Positions 13,001 to 25,540 of a DNA stretch of 64,000 nt are shown one piece after another. The first letter of the stretch is position 1. Each line of letters opens with the position of its first letter. The notes beneath the pieces are model-generated. The model was not told where the DNA came from. It did not search any database and worked only from the letters and a program-made list of their open reading frames with translations. The stretch is from assembly GCA_036583965.1 (NCBI GenBank), contig JAZBQD010000015.1, positions 86,069,309-86,133,308 on the forward strand. Direction: 5' to 3'. This DNA is from Prunella strophiata. Taxonomy: Eukaryota > Chordata > Aves > Passeriformes > Prunellidae. A program made the translations under genes and the position numbers.

Positions 13001-15333
13001 CCCTGAACCAATTTGGAATCAATGCCTGTTCTTCTGCCTCTCTTGCAGCTTGCCTTCAGAGTGTTCTCCTTAAGGAAATTATGCATGGAAATTCCTTTTT
13101 AGGAGCTTTCATTGAAACCACAAGTCTGTATCTGAAAATATATACTACTGAAAAATTTTGCCCAAAGCTTTGTCTTGGCTATATAAAGAAATTATAGGTG
13201 TGGACCAATTTTTGAATTAGCATGAAAACTGCTTTTATGTGCATATGAGAAAGGCCTTTTGAAACATCTTGCCAAAGGCTTTTTTGTCTTCTGGTTGTTA
13301 TAAGAAAACACAGTTGCCCAAAAGAAAAAACCTGATCATGGTTCCACCTTAATCAGATTCATGATCGTGTCCTAATGCAATTTGTCTTAATCCATTTCTA
13401 AGGAAGACAACCATTTATGATTTGGAAAGACATGTGGGAATAAATGTGGCTATATGGAAATCCCCTGAGTCCTTTATTTACTATATTTTACCAGTTCATA
13501 AAAAAACCTAATTACATTTTAGAGAAGAAGGCATTATAAATGCGATGTATATTCTAATACAAAACCCCTCTACCCGGGTGTCCTACAATCAAACTGTGCT
13601 CAGTTTGCAGTCTCACAGTGCATTTTATATCTCTGTTGCTGGCTTTAGAATAATGATGCCATGCTTAACACATTATAATACTGATCACACATTTCAGCAC
13701 ATAGCTGAAAGTGGTGCTGTGCTTGTTTTGTTTAGAGAAAGAATGTCCTTCTGCTTAGTATGGCAGCAAATTGCCTTTGCAGCTAAAGAGATAATTACTC
13801 GATACCCACAGAATAAATTAATTATACTTGTGCAAATATCTGTACATTCATCCACACACAAACACCTATATATTTATTTAATTAAAATTATGTGCTCCAG
13901 AGAAGGAAGAGACAGTTCAGTGCGTTCAGGAATGTGTTTAGGCATACCTACCCCAACACATGCACATCAGGAAGTGAAGGGTGGGATGGGAAAGGATACA
14001 AGAAAACACTTAAGAGAAGATTTAGCTTTCTACATATGAGTTGTCCCATTGGAATTGTGTGAATAAAGTTAACCATAACTGTTTTGAGAACTGAAGTCCT
14101 AAAATAATACAGAAGAGTTCCAAATGCAAAACGGTCTAGGTTTATTTGCACTGAAATTCTTTCATGTACTATTTCCCTCCATACACACACATTAAAATAT
14201 TATAAATGTTATTGTTAAGAAAAAATTTGCTATAAACATTACTGACTATAATAAATGCCATAAACCTGGGGCAGGTCAGCAGTGTAAATAATCAGAGCCT
14301 TTGTATTTACCCATTTGTAATAAATAGGCGATCACGTAACTCATGAAATTATAATTACCCAACATTTCATCATTTGTTTTTCACTTCAAAAGTTCAGGAA
14401 AGAATATTTTTCTTTTGCACGCTCACATCTGTGGATGATCATTTGTTCTTTAGCTAGCCAGTGAAAACTGAAGTCCTAATTCAAGGCTTATCATCTGCCA
14501 TAACCTTTTTATCAGGTGACTGGTTTCATGTACTGGAAAAGTTGTGCTGATGAAGAAACTATGGTTTTACATGGACCCAATAAGGGACTTTTTTGTTTGT
14601 TTGCCTGATGAAAAATAGCCCTACATTGAAGTTAGAGTTTCATTTTATACAGGGCTGCAAGATAGAAAAAATTGACTCTGTTCCAACCTGGAGCTAAACT
14701 TAAATAGTGGAAAGAATAGTGAAGGAAAACTCCATTACTTGTTCAAAACACACTGACCTTATTTTGTGCATCTATAATGTTAAATAAGACAAATGGGAAT
14801 AAAATAAACTGAAAACCTGACAAAAATTAAAAATCTTTCTGAATCCCACAATATCAAAGCAACATTTCAGCATGAATTTATTTTTATGATTTTCTGAATA
14901 AAAGCAATATTAGAAAGAGTTTTAATTTTTATAAATCAGCATATTGAAAAGCAAGGTTTCCTCAAAGTGTCTAAAAAAATAGAAAATTAAGTCCTTTTCC
15001 ATAAGACAGAATGTTAGGTTCTCCTTTTCTGTTTTAATTACTTACTTTGAAACACACAAAAGTGAAATACATCCCCTTGATGTTCTAATGATTCTCTATG
15101 CAGTGCGCTGTAAGACTGAACAAAAAAACTGATGGACTCCTTGAAACCTTCTAGCTACCGTCAGCACGAATTTTGGCATTCAGAAAACTTCAGGCCTTAG
15201 CAGTATCAACAGTCAGAGACTCAAGAAAAAACTTCAGGTGTGAAAAAGGTGTATTATGAGAGCAACTTTACTGGTAAAACAAAAGGACTAAGACTGGATG
15301 CCTCCTGATGCATAAGCAGAATTTGAAGTAATT

Positions 15334-15364
15334 CTGTGTGAATTGTGTGTGAAGTGTGTGAAGT
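15334..15364. repeat. Short GTGTGAA tandem repeat
   Basis: GTGTGAA and GTGTGTGAA units repeat three to four times with small length differences. Confidence 0.75.
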
Positions 15365-17545
15365 TTAGTTTCCAAGAAAATACAGTCTCCAACACTGTTT
15401 ACAGTTGAATAGAAAATGGATAATAGATTTTTGCTTTAGTACACTGCACCAGTAAATCTACAAACTGAAGTCCTAATTAATGTATGAACCAAACATTGCA
15501 GCAACTAAATCCATCTCCTTTCAAATTACTATGTACACAAAGTTGAAAGTGCTCTCCTTTAATTTTTGTTGCTGTGATCACCCTGGTTTGTTGTGGGATT
15601 TCACTTTTTTTTTTCCTACATTGGACCTTGCCTTTGTTTGAAGAATCACTTCTCCCCATGTATTTGGTTTCAGTGTTTGACACATGTTTCTTACACACAT
15701 AGCACACCACATGTAAGTCCTTGACACCATCCTGGGTCCTAAACAATAACACATGGCCAAACTTTGTACTCATATGACAAAAAGCAACTTTTTAATGTTG
15801 AAGAATTTTACAACTAGTATAGAATTGGTGTGTTGTGAGCTGATAGGCAATGAGTATTCAAAAGTAACAAATCTAATTGGAGAGGAAAATAAACTGGAGA
15901 AAATTTGGAAAGAAAGATTGTCAAAAAATGGGCATTCAATGCTTTCTGAAACACTACCTTCTTTACATGTGATACCAAAAAAAGGCCAAGGTAACCAAAA
16001 ATCCTTTTTTCTTATATTTATTTTTAATACTTTAATTTTAGATTTATTAAATCTGAAAGTTGCAGACGTAGTTTTTGCAAGCTCAGCATGCTCAACAAGT
16101 AACTCTGAGTACCTTTAACAAGACAAGACTGATTTTCCTATTGGGAAGATTAATTTCTCATTGCTGTTGTTGTAGAAGTACAGGCCTGTTTTCCTTTGTA
16201 ATAAATAAAGCTGAAGTCAACACATGTAACCACCAGTATAATACCTGCATGTTGTGAAACTTGCCCTGACTCAAATCTGCTTAATGGTTTTCCACTGAAA
16301 ATTCAACATCTGCCAACACCACACAAATCTTGATAACTGATGTCATCATGAACCCATTAAGCCTTGGTTTTTAACATGTTAGGAAAACAAAGGGTTTATG
16401 GAAGACTGCTAACAGAGGGCTAAATTCTGGAGCCCTTATTTAACAGTAGGAATTGTTCTTTAAGTAAGGTGTGAGTAAGAACATCTTAAGCCTGGCAGAA
16501 TGTAAGCAAGGTCTTGTTCCACATTAAATTTAATTAACCAAGCCATTCATGAAAATGACACCGTAAGATATGAAACCTGTCACTGCAAATCACCTTTCGT
16601 CACTGAGGCTGATTTGGGAATGCATGTCCTGCCACACCAGCTACTAGCTTTGATGTGTCACAGCTGTGATACTGCAGCCAAGGAAAAGCCATCTAAATAG
16701 AGGGGGAGCTTTGGAGGAGTTAGGCATTTTCCCCCTAAGGATCTGAAACTTCTCAGCAGAGGCCATCCAGAAGATACACACTGAATAAAAAGGTCTTCAT
16801 ACTAAAATCTCATAATATGCCTGCAGGATCCCCAGTTGCAGCAGCTAAGGGAAAAGCTGTGTAGTGCTGAAAGAGTAAGGAGCATCTATCCAGATAAAGA
16901 GGGAATCCCAGTGTTATCTCTAACATCCATACACCTGAAACACTGATAGTGCCTATCCAGCAGTTTGTTTCCTGGGCACAGAGGTGGTTAATAAAAGTTA
17001 CAGCCTAGGACCTGTGGGGGAAGGAAAGTCACTTAATTAATGTGCCAGATATCCTTGCCAAAGCTTTCGCCAAGATTAGGTTCAGATTGTAAAGAAATCT
17101 CCTAGAGAAGGATAATTCTCAACACCTGTGGGCACTTTTATTAGCTGCCTGCACAGAATAGAAAACCTTATGTTAAAGCATTTTGTCTCTGCTCTACCAA
17201 ACTGACCTCACATGCTTTTATCTGGACATAACCATAAGCAGATTTTAAAGCAGGCTACAGACGGGTTTGCTAATGGGCGAGTGTTCTGTGGCAAATCGAC
17301 TGGAGCAAAGTAACCTGTGGATGGAAGCAATCACACAAAGCTGTTCAAAAGGGGATGCCGTCAAAACAAGGGTGGGTTTGGATGCACAGAGGAGGAAGAA
17401 AGTGAGAGAGATCACTAGGATCTTTAACACACTCAGAGGAGGCACCCACCTAATGCAGCATTAGGCTGGATCCAGGTTCCAGACCACCAGAGCAGAACCT
17501 TGGCTTTGTTAAGAGGAATAGAACAATTCCTGCAAACCTCTAAAT

Positions 17546-17660
17546 ATTTTTCTTTTTCTTCAAACAATTTTTTGTTTGTTTGTTTTGGAGTTTCTGGTTT
17601 GTGTTTGTTTGTCTGTTGTTGCTTTGGGGGATTTTGTTTGTTTCTCTTTTTTTTTTTTTC
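17546..17660. repeat. T/G-rich tract (TTTG units, ends in a T run)
   Basis: A run of TTTG units with interruptions and a closing run of about 15 T before CAG. The end mimics a splice acceptor; the frame after it stops within 17 codons. Confidence 0.85.
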
Positions 17661-20600
17661 AGAGGCAGTTGATTCTACAACATTGCAGAACAAGGTTCAA
17701 AAGTTGAGTGCATAGCCACAATGCTTCTAAGGAAACAAAACCTCAGTAAACACCTGATGTGTTTAAAAACATATTACAATAAATCTAGGAAATTATTATG
17801 TTTTGGTACTGCATAATGTAACTCCTCACTAGAAAAAATTCAAATGAATTTGAAGATATGTTCTTTCCGTATTTGGTTGTGAAGTAATTTGTTTTTATCT
17901 GAAAGGAACAGTTACAACTGTCTGGTGGAGGCTTATGAAATTGTTATTCACTCTTGATCCAGCGATATGTATTTTCAGCACATATAAACACACAGACGTG
18001 CACAGGCATGTGCAACACAATTTCTGCAATGATTTTTGGCAGCAAATCATGAATTCTCAAATGTTCATCATTCTACACACTTTAAACAGTCTCTGTTTAA
18101 TCTGTTTTATCCATTTAAATTTTATTTTTCTGTGGTTCAAAACACTCCTACCTTTTTTCTACATAGAAGAACAGCAAGAGGGCTCTGATTTCTATTCTTT
18201 TGCTGCTAACCAAATAAAAGTACTGGCAATTATAAAAAAACATCTGTGACTTTGGAAAACATAGTGAAAATCTTTAGATTTTTCAAGAAATAGTCTTGAA
18301 ACATTGTCCTGAACTTTGGTGGTTGCATTACTCCTCTGGTAGCATTTTCTCATTCCTGTCTCAGTTGCACCAGAATCCTTTAAAATAAAATGTTAATGTC
18401 AATTCACAGCCCTAATTTCAGGTCAGATCTGCCCTCTTCACTCAGGCTAACCAGTACCTGGTTCTGCAAGAGCCCAAATCACCTAAATGGATGATCATCA
18501 TAATAATGAGTAATGACCAGGTATATCAGAAAACTGCAGTGACTCTAAACTTTGACACATTTTTTCCCTAGCAAACATTACAAAAACAGTGAATCACCCC
18601 AAGTATTGATTGCTCTTTACCTGAGGTGGGTAATTTATGACACTTAACCACTGACTGTGCAGTCAGTGTTACATGTTATAAAGTGCTGCATGAGGTAAGA
18701 AGAGCAGATTTGGGACAGAGTTCTTACTGTTTGCAGACATTTGCAAAGGAGTTGCAGAATCAGATGCTCATGTCATGATCCTAAAATTTAGAAGGAAAGG
18801 CCCTCCCACAGCCTCTGAAAGTATTTGCCACTGATCTAATGGCTCACAGGCTAAGCAATTCCTGGGCAAATAAAATATATTAGTTCAGAGCTGATACTGA
18901 TTTTAACTTTCAGGAAGATGAATATAGTCTTAATTTCAACTAACTATGCACACTTTAAACACTATAAATCTCTAACTATTATTAGCTTTTACAAAGCAGA
19001 TAATGAAAAAAAAAAAAAAAAATCAAGTGCAAGTGGGATATTCCTAAAAGTGTTCATGCTTGTCTGGGAAGGTAAAACTGCTGCTAGAGGGTCTGAGCCA
19101 CAAGGAAAAGAGCATTCCAGCACTCTCCACAATCCAAATTCAAGATGATGGCCTTCTCCTGCCATTATGTCACAACTTACAATAATTTTAAACCTATTTT
19201 TACTAGGTTTTTACTTTGAAAACAATTCTGGGTATGTATATGAAAGAGTACAAATAACGATCACCTTTTTAAAGACTGAACTTAATACCTAATGCACCAT
19301 TTTCAGTACAATAAATATCAAAGACAGCTGTGCAGATAACTGTCAGCATCGCTGATACAGGTTTCTCTAGATAAGACCTAACTGTTCATCATATTAGAAA
19401 CAATGGAATATAAAATGTTCCAGAGAGCTGCAAAACCTAACACACTTTTGTGTTTTGTGGAATTTTCTCGGGCCTCAGCCCCAATGAGTACATTCATCAG
19501 GGTTTTACACCTGACTAGTTTCACCAGTTGAGAGAGGGTTACTCATGCGTATCATGTTAAATGTGAAAATAAGTGCCTGAAGGAACTTAAGGAGCAACAC
19601 AGGCACTGAAAAGGCAGCGTAATCTTGATGGGCAAAACACAGAAATGCTCCTCCATGAAAATAAAAAAAAAAAAAAAGTGAGCCTGCCGTAATAGCTTCA
19701 TCAGTGCAAATTTGGCAAACAGAACCATGGAGGCTGACTGTAGTTTTTCCACTGTAAGCCTGACCTGTAACTCATTAACCTACCACTCAAACAGTATTCA
19801 CCTCATATTCAGTTATTCGAAGAACTCAAAGGAAAAGAAAACTGGAATGAATTTTTATTCCACTTCCCTGGAAAAAGGGCAAGCCATGCCATATGTGCAA
19901 AATTTCATAAACACTAGAAAAAGACTAAAAAAGAAACTATGAACGACTTATTGAATGTGTTACTATAGCATTAAGTTTTCTTTTACTTTTTTTTTTTTGT
20001 CCACATTAACACCATTGGACTGCAACTCTACTTTCGTATTTCATTGTTCTCACATATATGTAAACCAATCCTGAAAACCAAGACTGCAAAGGTTCAAGAC
20101 CAATGATAAAACTCCTTCATTATTTCCCTGGGTACTCGCCATGTGCCCCATTGCTAACACTAGCATTTCAGACTATTTCTGCAAACCCTGCAATTACGCC
20201 AAAATCACTTTTAAATCTTTTCCTAGAACCTGAGTTCATGAACGACTGTCAGTTTAGGAAGTCTTAATGGGATCCATTTCACCAAATACTAACACTGCTT
20301 TCTATTTCATGGGATTGTGCAGAATTCAAGACAGCCTTAAACTTAGCCCATGGTGGTTGTCTTTGCATGGGTTTATCAGAGTCTGTCTAAGGGAAGAGAG
20401 TTCTATAAATAAAACATCAGGCCTTTTTTATTCTTCCTGTTACTACCCTCATTAAGAGTACAAAAATGTCACAGTATGTGAAAAATTGTGAAGCATTAGA
20501 TTAGACCCCTTAAAACCAGTACTTCCCAAATTCCTTCAGGAAACTCAGATGGGTGGCTCACTTGAAAATATCCAAGCAACTGGATGAAGAACTTCACTCC

Positions 20601-20982
20601 AGCTTTCCAAACAAGTATTTGTCATTTATTGAAGAATTTTAAGGAAATTTCTTTCCTCTAGTCTTTGTGTAAACCTTCTAACTAAAGCACTGCAGCTTCT
20701 AAATAAGGGAGCACAGGTCCCTGCAACCTTGGAAACAAAAGTTTGGTTTTTATTTTCCTCAGTACAATGCAGTTTTTATTATCTTAAATCTCCCTATCTC
20801 ATCCTTCTATTTTAAGGTCCTTGAGTTTTCAGGCTGCCCTTTGACAGTAGCAAAAGGTGACAATGCACACACACTAACCAAACTATTACCTTTCCCCTGC
20901 TCTGAAAATTGTCTAGATAATATATCACCACCAACGTCAAAGATTTCTAACCTTTACTTTGCTGTTTTTTGTTTAATTTCAG

Positions 20983-21130
20983 ACAAGAGAAGATTCTGCT
21001 TGCCTTAAAGCCTGATTGGTTTCTTCCAGCTTTAGTAGCTGATGTAAAGAAAGAAAATGCCTCTTCTTACAATCCTGGACAGTACTCTGCAAGTCATTTT
21101 GGAGACTGGAAAGACTGTGGATTTTTCTGA
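20983..21130 (+). other. Possible terminal exon of an unrecognised gene
   Basis: A strong acceptor ends at 20,982 (TTGCTGTTTTTTGTTTAATTTCAG, split here as a long T/C run plus CAG). After one leftover base, a frame of 48 codons runs from 20,984 to a TGA at 21,128-21,130. The peptide includes KPDWFLPALVADVKKE and ends GDWKDCGFF. An AATAAA follows at about 21,176, 45 bp after the stop. I do not recognise the peptide and saw no matching upstream exon. The minus strand of the same segment is also open (stop at 20,979) with a coiled-coil-like peptide (KLEETNQALRQ), a weaker acceptor at 21,127 and AATAAA words further on. At most one is likely to be real; both may be chance. Confidence 0.22.
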
Positions 21131-22482
21131 GAAGAATGTTTCTTGATCTTTTATTTCCACACTCCAAACAGATGTAATAAATTCTGCACAAACACAGATA
21201 TGCATAACTTTTACAAGTGACTAGTTTTCAGAATCAATAGCAAAAATGCAACCTATTGTGATTTGTGTTTTTAAGCTGCATAGCAGAGGCTGATCAGCAC
21301 TAAATTCACAGTCTAGAGGCAAATCCCTTTACACAGGCAAATTACAGGACTGGATGGACAGCAAGAGCACTCTCCAATTTCTGCAGGATTTTCTCTACTG
21401 CCTGGTCCAGTTCTATAAAATATAACCTTCAAATGGAGGGGCAGGACTAATCCTATTACATGTACCTAATTTCAAAGCTTTGTGCCTGAGTATCCACATT
21501 CAGATGGATACTGCATGTTGCTCACTCTTCAAATTCACACACTTTTATTGCTTTGATTAAGTTTACAAAACAGTTTATAAAAGAGATAGTTGAGATGCTG
21601 TATTCCTGTTTCCTCCAGTAAGGCATAGTGAGACAGACAATTTAAACAGTATAGTTTCTTTTTGCCTTTCCTCTTCTAAGGAAGGCTGGTTTATAATGGG
21701 TTAAAAATCTGCTGCTAAGCACTGGCCATTTTAAGGTGTATTCTTCTCCCCTGCTGATTTGCCCTCTGACCTTCTGGGGGCCAGGGTGGCTGCAGACTTC
21801 ATTTTTGCTCTATTTCCTGGTCTCTCTCCTGGCTGTGCACTCAATGCTTCCACAGCAGATTAATGACAGCTAATAATATCTGATATATCTGGACATTGCC
21901 ACATAATGAGTTGCAGTCCCACTGGGTGCCCAAAGTGTCACTACTAACAAATTCACCAGAGCAGCATATAATTAGCATGTAAAGGGAGTGATCATGCAGT
22001 AAATCTGGAGGGGAAGATGGATAGCCCATGAGGAAAAACTATAAGGGAAAACTACTATTCTTAACACTCATTGGTAAATGTATGTTTCTTGCCATGAATA
22101 TTTTCTTGATAACAAACTGTGGACAGGTTACCTTTACAGTAACATTATTCCTTCCACGGCTGATAGGCAGAATTTCATTATGCCACAGCTAATGTTACAA
22201 TATTTCTGCAAAATGTCACCATATGTAAATTAGAAGAGGTTAGGGTTTTTTATTTATTCTTTTGCTGAACAGAGAGGCCTTTGGCCCTGAAGGCTCCAGA
22301 CTTTAAATTCTTTTTGCTCATAAGGCCCTTCTGTCATTTGAGAGGAAAAAAAGTTAACAAGGAAGTCTCACTTAAAAAACCAAACTAAAATCCCAACAAA
22401 CAAACAAAAGATTCTTCCTATAACACAAATATTTTACCATGATAAGCAATTACTCAAACATGTGGAAAATGTGTGTTAGTTT

Positions 22483-22660
22483 AGTTATATAAATTTATAT
22501 AAATTTGTATAGATTTATATAGTTATAGAAATTTATAAGACCTTTATAAACAAATACATAATTTATAATTTTAATGTTATATAGTAAGATATAATTATAA
22601 TATGTTATAAAAAGATTACAGTTATATAAATTTATATAAATAAATAAAATCATAGTTTAT
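22483..22660. repeat. AT-rich island with an exact 22-bp direct repeat
   Basis: A segment of almost pure A and T. The same 22 bases (starting AGTTATATAAATTT) occur at 22,483-22,504 and 22,620-22,641, and partial copies lie between them. It looks like local duplication within low-complexity DNA. Confidence 0.85.
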
Positions 22661-23389
22661 CTTAGTTTAATCTCTACAGCCTCCTTCTGCAGGGAGTGCC
22701 CAGCTAGGAGAGCCTTGTGATCCTCAGGCTGAGCAAGCAGCAGCTGACAGAACCAGAGTTATATCCCAGGCAGGAATTGCACAGAGCTCAGGCACCAGCC
22801 TCTGTTTGTGATGTTGGTGAGCACTGTCCATAAACCTTGACACTTTAAAGAGTGTGAGCAGCTACCAAGCAGTGCAGAGATGACCCTGGAAACTACAGTA
22901 GCTGCTCCTGCCCACAACTGCATTCATTCCTGCTTCTGTCCTTATCTAAATGCTCATGAGTGCCACAGATCAGTTCATAAGCTCCAAAAATTTCTGTGGG
23001 TTATATCTTTCTGGGGTTATATCTTTATGTTTGTGTTCTGCTAAAGAATCAATTTTTGGAGTCTCATAACTTTAGTTGTTAGACTCTTTTTTAGAAAGAA
23101 GGTTTACAAACTGGGTGTATAAACCCCGGGGACTCTATGGTTAGTTAAAAAGCATTTAAAAAAAAAAAAAACCCAGCAAGTTTCCCTACTTAGAAAGGCA
23201 ATTTAATTGGATTTTGGAAAGAAACAAAAAAGAAAGAAATTAAAAATCTTTAAACTTTTCCTGACAAATAACATCTTTAAATTTGAATCCCTTGTCCTAT
23301 TTCCTTGCCTCTGCAATCCATATGGTAACTCTGAGAACAATTATTCAATATCCACCTTTTCATATAATTTCTTTGAATGTAAAAAGATC

Positions 23390-23452
23390 CAAATTAATAA
23401 AAACAAACTAAACCAAACTAAAATAAACAAATAAAACCAAAAATTGAAACAA
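23390..23452. repeat. A/C-rich tract with AAACTAAACC units
   Basis: An A-dominated stretch with irregular AAAC, AACC and AATAAA words. The AATAAA words in it should not be taken as functional polyadenylation signals. Confidence 0.85.
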
Positions 23453-25486
23453 GGCTTATATTGTTTATCTTGTTTTTAATGAAAGAATGAAACTCACAGC
23501 CTATCCAACTCCCACAGGGGCCTTTTTTTATGCAATCTTAATGATAATTAACTGACAGTGATTGATGGTTAGAACTGAAGTAATAGTAGACACAACTGCT
23601 CAATTCCATCCAATTCACTTTTCTATTTTTTTACGAGTCCTTGTTTATTTCTGAATGATATCAAATGAATTATTTGTCCAATTATAATTTCACATTTAAA
23701 GTTCATCAGGGATGCATTTGCACAAATGTTCTGTCACTTTGCTGACTGAAAGTTCATACAGTCAGATTTCATTCTGTGTCAGGTTTAAGGAGGGCAACTA
23801 CTTTTGCCTTGGAAATACATGAAAGCATTCACATACATTTCCATATATTTTGTAGGCAAAAGTATTTCTGCTGGAAAATGGGCCCTGGCACACTGAGGCC
23901 ATACAGAATCCTTGAATGTGTCCACATGGAATTATGTTGAAGGGAACATGAGTCTTTTTCAGCTTCATTTCAAAATATTGTTGTTAGCATTGTAGTCACC
24001 TCTAGGGGTATTTTTTATATGCACTGAATGGTTTTTCTACAAAATCACCTTTGCTGAGAAACTCCCAGAGTCTCACATCCAACTTTGGTCTTGTTGAAAC
24101 TCACAACCTCTATAGATTGTCTAGAATGACTATATGAAATTACTGCAATTTGTTCTTTATTCTTCAAATCTACTGTTTTAAAATACTGTTGCCATTATGC
24201 TGGTTGTGTCAGCTTTAAAATTTTGTACATATATCAACTATTTAAAAAGGCTTCTGCAGAGGTCTCTTGCTTTACCAGGAAAATGGTCCAATTTGAAACA
24301 TGTATATTACACAGAAGACCTCATGTTTTAAATTTCTTCATCTGAAGGTGAATTCTCTCTAGTATTTTATCACTTCCTGCATTTAAATGATATTATTTTA
24401 ACTGCTTTTTTGAAGAACTCTTTCTTTCTTTTATTGGTTGAAAGAAAAATAAGTTCTTTTTAGACATGCAGCATTCCCTTAACAGCTTCACTGCCCTTTC
24501 AGTGTGTCATTACACATAACAAAATGTACACACAATGCATCCCTTGGGAGCTGAAGCTTATCACGGTGCAGTACTTTCAAAGTGAGTGTTTTATACCATT
24601 TGGCACCCTGAGGACATGTGAGGTGACACCAGTGATCTCTCAGGAGAGACCTCACTGATCTCTTACTGTTCTTGCTGATGAAGAAATTAGTCAATAACTA
24701 TATTTTGTAAATTCTAGCAGCCTTTTCTTTCTTTCTCTCTCTCCTGTAAGACAGAGGCTGTGGTAAAACTGCATCTGCCTGGGGCCTCAAGGCATGTTCA
24801 GTTCTTGCCTACCTTTATGCCCTCCTTGATGAGAGCAACAAATCAAGTTCAAGCATCCTGTACTGAGGGATCCTTCACTAGCCAGACATTGCTAAGCCCT
24901 GACTACTAGGTGAGACTTCCATGGAGGTCTATCAACAAGTCTCAATCATCCATACAGGTTATTGCTCAGGGACAAGGGACACGTCTTTCTGCCCAGGGGC
25001 TGCCTGCTGTCACTGAACCGTCCTTTTCCAATACAATCAGTGATCATTTGACACACAGGGGACTTCCAGACTTCCAGGATTATGGCCAATAAACCTTCCC
25101 CACTATGAGAAGAACAACCAGTGGCCATGAATCATGCATTTTTCGAGCAATAGAGAAGATGGGCAATACATAAATACCTCCTTATTTTTGAGGAATGCTT
25201 TTCTTAAGAATAAACTGGGAAGTGTTGGTGTGTGCACAAGAAAAAATATCCCTGCCTCACACAGAAATGGAATAGTCCCACTGTTTCAGAGACAACTACA
25301 AATGGAAAAAAAAAGATTGCAAGAAAACTGAAGGTGTTTTGTTGGGGTTTTTCCCATTCGACTGAAGGAACAAAGCAGCAGCAACAACAAATGATTTTGT
25401 GTAAAAAGAAGCCTTTCTTCCAAGTGACCTGGAATTAAATGTTTCCTTGTCACACATTGTGAGCAAAGTAAGGGACACAGAAGCAT

Positions 25487-25540
25487 AGAATGGTTTCAGT
25501 TGGAAAGGACCTTAAAGATCATTCAACTTTTTTTACATAG
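25487..25540 (-). mobile_element. CR1 LINE fragment, 3' end
   Basis: The plus strand reads CATAGAATGGTTTCAGTTGG followed by AAAGGACCTTAAAGATCAT. This is close to the reverse complement of the well-known 3' end of avian CR1 elements. The element therefore lies on the minus strand with its 3' terminus at the left, and it is heavily 5'-truncated, as most CR1 copies are. The right edge is vague because similarity fades after about 25,520. Confidence 0.85.

Larger units (their letters stand above)
10053..20982. other. Non-coding stretch
   Basis: No supported exon. Frames up to 164 codons (13,545-14,039) show no recognisable domain or splice logic. Contents recognised are the T/G tract at 17,546-17,660, a 17-base A run near 19,006 and a small GTGTGAA repeat. 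Parts near 14,230-14,540 and 16,500-16,700 look unique and motif-dense, without clear function. Confidence 0.55.
21131..25486. other. Non-coding stretch
   Basis: After the possible terminal exon there is no supported gene. The stretch contains the AT-rich island at 22,483-22,660 and A/C tracts at 22,373-22,409 and 23,390-23,452. Confidence 0.55.

Noticed and set aside
13020..13197. Acceptor-like CTGCCTCTCTTGCAG followed by a 50-codon frame
   Set aside because: The peptide is unrecognised, there is no downstream donor or nearby polyadenylation signal, and such acceptors are common by chance.
13545..14039. 164-codon plus-strand frame
   Set aside because: No domain, poor sequence complexity and no promoter or splice support; a frame this long can occur by chance in 64 kb.
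17642..17714. Apparent acceptor (T run plus CAG) followed by a short coiled-coil-like frame
   Set aside because: The T run is the end of a T/G simple-sequence tract, and the frame stops after about 17 codons.
18649..18668. 20-base near-palindrome CACTGACT...AGTCAGTG
   Set aside because: An 8-bp stem with a 4-base loop is expected about once by chance in a window this size.
19190..19210. 7-bp inverted repeat AAACCTA...TAGGTTT
   Set aside because: Short, AT-rich and expected by chance.
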